Source: Veillonella parvula
GTDB lineage: Bacteria > Bacillota > Negativicutes > Veillonellales > Veillonellaceae
Reading direction: 5' to 3'
DNA length: 24,733 nucleotides
Assembly: GCA_947096075.1 (NCBI GenBank)
Contig: CAMUQE010000009.1
Location: 1-24,733 of the forward strand
A model generated the notes under the pieces. That model was not told where the DNA came from. It was given only the letters and a program-made list of their open reading frames with translations, and made no database searches. The translations under genes and the position numbers were made by a program. Positions 23,802 to 24,733 of the stretch are shown in pieces. How positions within the stretch are numbered: position 1 is the first letter of the stretch; each line of letters begins with the position of its first letter.

Positions 23802-24569
23802 TCACTCTGTTGGTTGACCTTTCATAGAGATGCCAGAAACATCGGCAGTAGTTTTGCTACTATCCTCTTCTCCCCTATCTTGGTTGTTAACTGTTGCTTT
23901 CTCTGGTAATTTACGAGAAGCGCAGTCTTGTTGTGAACAAGATGTACAGCCTCTTTTTGTTTTAATATCTTCATTTGCTGGCATTAAACCAATAATAGCT
24001 GTTACAGATTTACGTGGGAATAATAAATAGTTTTCTGTAACTTGTAAGCCAATTAGCTCAGTTTTAATAATGTTAGCTAATTCAGGCTGAATCTCTAATG
24101 GCCAATTGCCATAACCAGGACTAAAACGCCAGGTTGGCTTATAGCCTTGTTTTTTAGCAATTGTATTGATTACTTCGTTTACCTGATCAGCTACCTGCTC
24201 TACAGCAGTTGTCGCCGCTGCATCAAGTAATAAACCTACCGTATAGTTACCTTGTTTAAATAACTGCTCACTACGAATTTCTACATCTTCTCCGACTGTT
24301 ACGCCCAATACGTATACTTTAGTAGATTTTTCCAGATGTTTTTCGATGATAGAACCTTCAATTTTTAGGGGTGGATTACTTAAAATAGTCTTTGTTTCTG
24401 CATCGTAATCATATTCTTGATATACACCTCTAGGTGTAGCCAATAATTGGATTTCCTTACATGCTTCGTCAACATAATTTTGTGGGAAATCCTCAGCGTG
24501 ACGAAGTCCTGCGTATCGTTTTACTTCTGCTTTATCGATGGCAGGAAGCATTCCGTTATAGATGGGCAT
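23802..24569 (-). CDS. Stand-alone methionine synthase reactivation-domain protein
   Basis: A 255-residue protein whose core matches the C-terminal activation domain of MetH, which binds S-adenosylmethionine to re-methylate oxidised cobalamin. The key piece is WRFSPGYGNWPLEIQPELAN (from about residue 147), the domain's RxSPGYxxWP SAM-binding motif. A segment VYVLGVTVGEDVEIRSEQLF (from about 85) and LLLDAAATTAVEQVADQVNE precede it. A cysteine cluster GCTSCSQQDCASRK (Cys 208, 211 and 216) follows, then a polar tail. The protein complements the MetH encoded next in the operon, a split arrangement known from Thermotoga and other bacteria. AGAGGAGG precedes the ATG. A terminator-like hairpin lies just upstream. 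Confidence 0.9.
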   Translation of the reverse strand: MPIYNGMLPAIDKAEVKRYAGLRHAEDFPQNYVDEACKEIQLLATPRGVYQEYDYDAETKTILSNPPLKIEGSIIEKHLEKSTKVYVLGVTVGEDVEIRSEQLFKQGNYTVGLLLDAAATTAVEQVADQVNEVINTIAKKQGYKPTWRFSPGYGNWPLEIQPELANIIKTELIGLQVTENYLLFPRKSVTAIIGLMPANEDIKTKRGCTSCSQQDCASRKLPEKATVNNQDRGEEDSSKTTADVSGISMKGQPTE

Positions 24570-24586
24570 GGAAACGCCTCCTCTTC

Positions 24587-24616
24587 AAAATAAAAAGCTC
24601 TGCGTGTCCGTAGAGC
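24587..24616 (-). terminator. Terminator or attenuator just upstream of the met operon
   Basis: On the minus strand GCTCTACG pairs with CGCAGAGC (one non-Watson-Crick position) around GACA, followed by TTTTTATTTT. This ends only about three bases before the ribosome binding site of the reactivation gene. It is either the terminator of a minus-strand gene beyond the window or an attenuator of this operon. The sequence 24617-24733 beyond it is AT-rich and shows no gene or riboswitch I recognise. Confidence 0.75.
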
Positions 24617-24733
24617 ATGTGCTTACTGTTATCAATTGTATATAAATCTTATAAAGTAATTTTTCTAGACTCTTAAGATTATTAATCTAATTACTATCTA
24701 ACTAATAGTATATAGATATGGATAATACCTGTC

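Noticed and set aside
24617..24733. SAM or cobalamin riboswitch before the met operon
   Set aside because: The expected conserved cores are not visible and only 117 bases are available upstream of the hairpin.

Overview
The window covers the chromosomal replication origin of a bacterium whose gene order and proteins fit the Negativicutes; the protein sequences look most like Veillonella. This is my recognition from memory, not a database result. The DNA is AT-rich with Firmicutes-type ribosome binding sites. The core order, read outward from the origin, is the classic dnaA-dnaN-yaaA-recF-remB-gyrB on one side and rpmH-rnpA-yidD-yidC-jag-mnmE-mnmG-rsmG on the other.

Left arm (minus strand, 12.1 kb down to 2.7 kb): dnaA, the dnaA-dnaN origin segment, dnaN, a small S4 protein (yaaA), recF, a DciA-like DUF721 protein carrying an added zinc ribbon, a RemB/DUF370 regulator and gyrB. 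After gyrB comes a LysP-type amino-acid permease where gyrA is often found, then a YbjQ/UPF0145 protein. A bidirectional terminator separates this run from a convergent plus-strand RND efflux pump gene whose 5' end lies outside the window.

Origin (10.13-10.53 kb and 12.11-12.42 kb): two DnaA-box clusters flank dnaA, a bipartite layout like that of Bacillus subtilis. The dnaA-dnaN segment has boxes, a GGG spacer, six in-register TAG/TAA 'DnaA-trio' repeats and an AT-rich unwinding region, in that order. The cluster upstream of dnaA has seven boxes spaced by 11 or 21-22 bp, one or two helical turns. From there to rpmH lie about 700 bp without genes, holding two large nested palindromes and a third hairpin.

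Right arm (plus strand, 13.1-20.1 kb): a perfect-consensus promoter drives rpmH. A terminator-like hairpin precedes rnpA and another precedes yidD, followed by yidC, jag, mnmE, mnmG and rsmG. parA and parB do not follow rsmG. Beyond it, on the minus strand (20.4-24.6 kb), lies a methionine/one-carbon operon: a separate MetH reactivation-domain protein, a MetH without that domain, and MetF. A perfect parS site, TGTTTCACGTGAAACA, sits between the first two of these genes.

The least explained feature is a set of intergenic hairpins (about 12.50, 12.74, 12.93, 17.25 and 20.39 kb, with a half-copy at 20.25 kb). They share two short motifs, CGACTT and TGGAG, in the apical part but have different, locus-specific, near-perfect stems. 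This is the best candidate for something undescribed.
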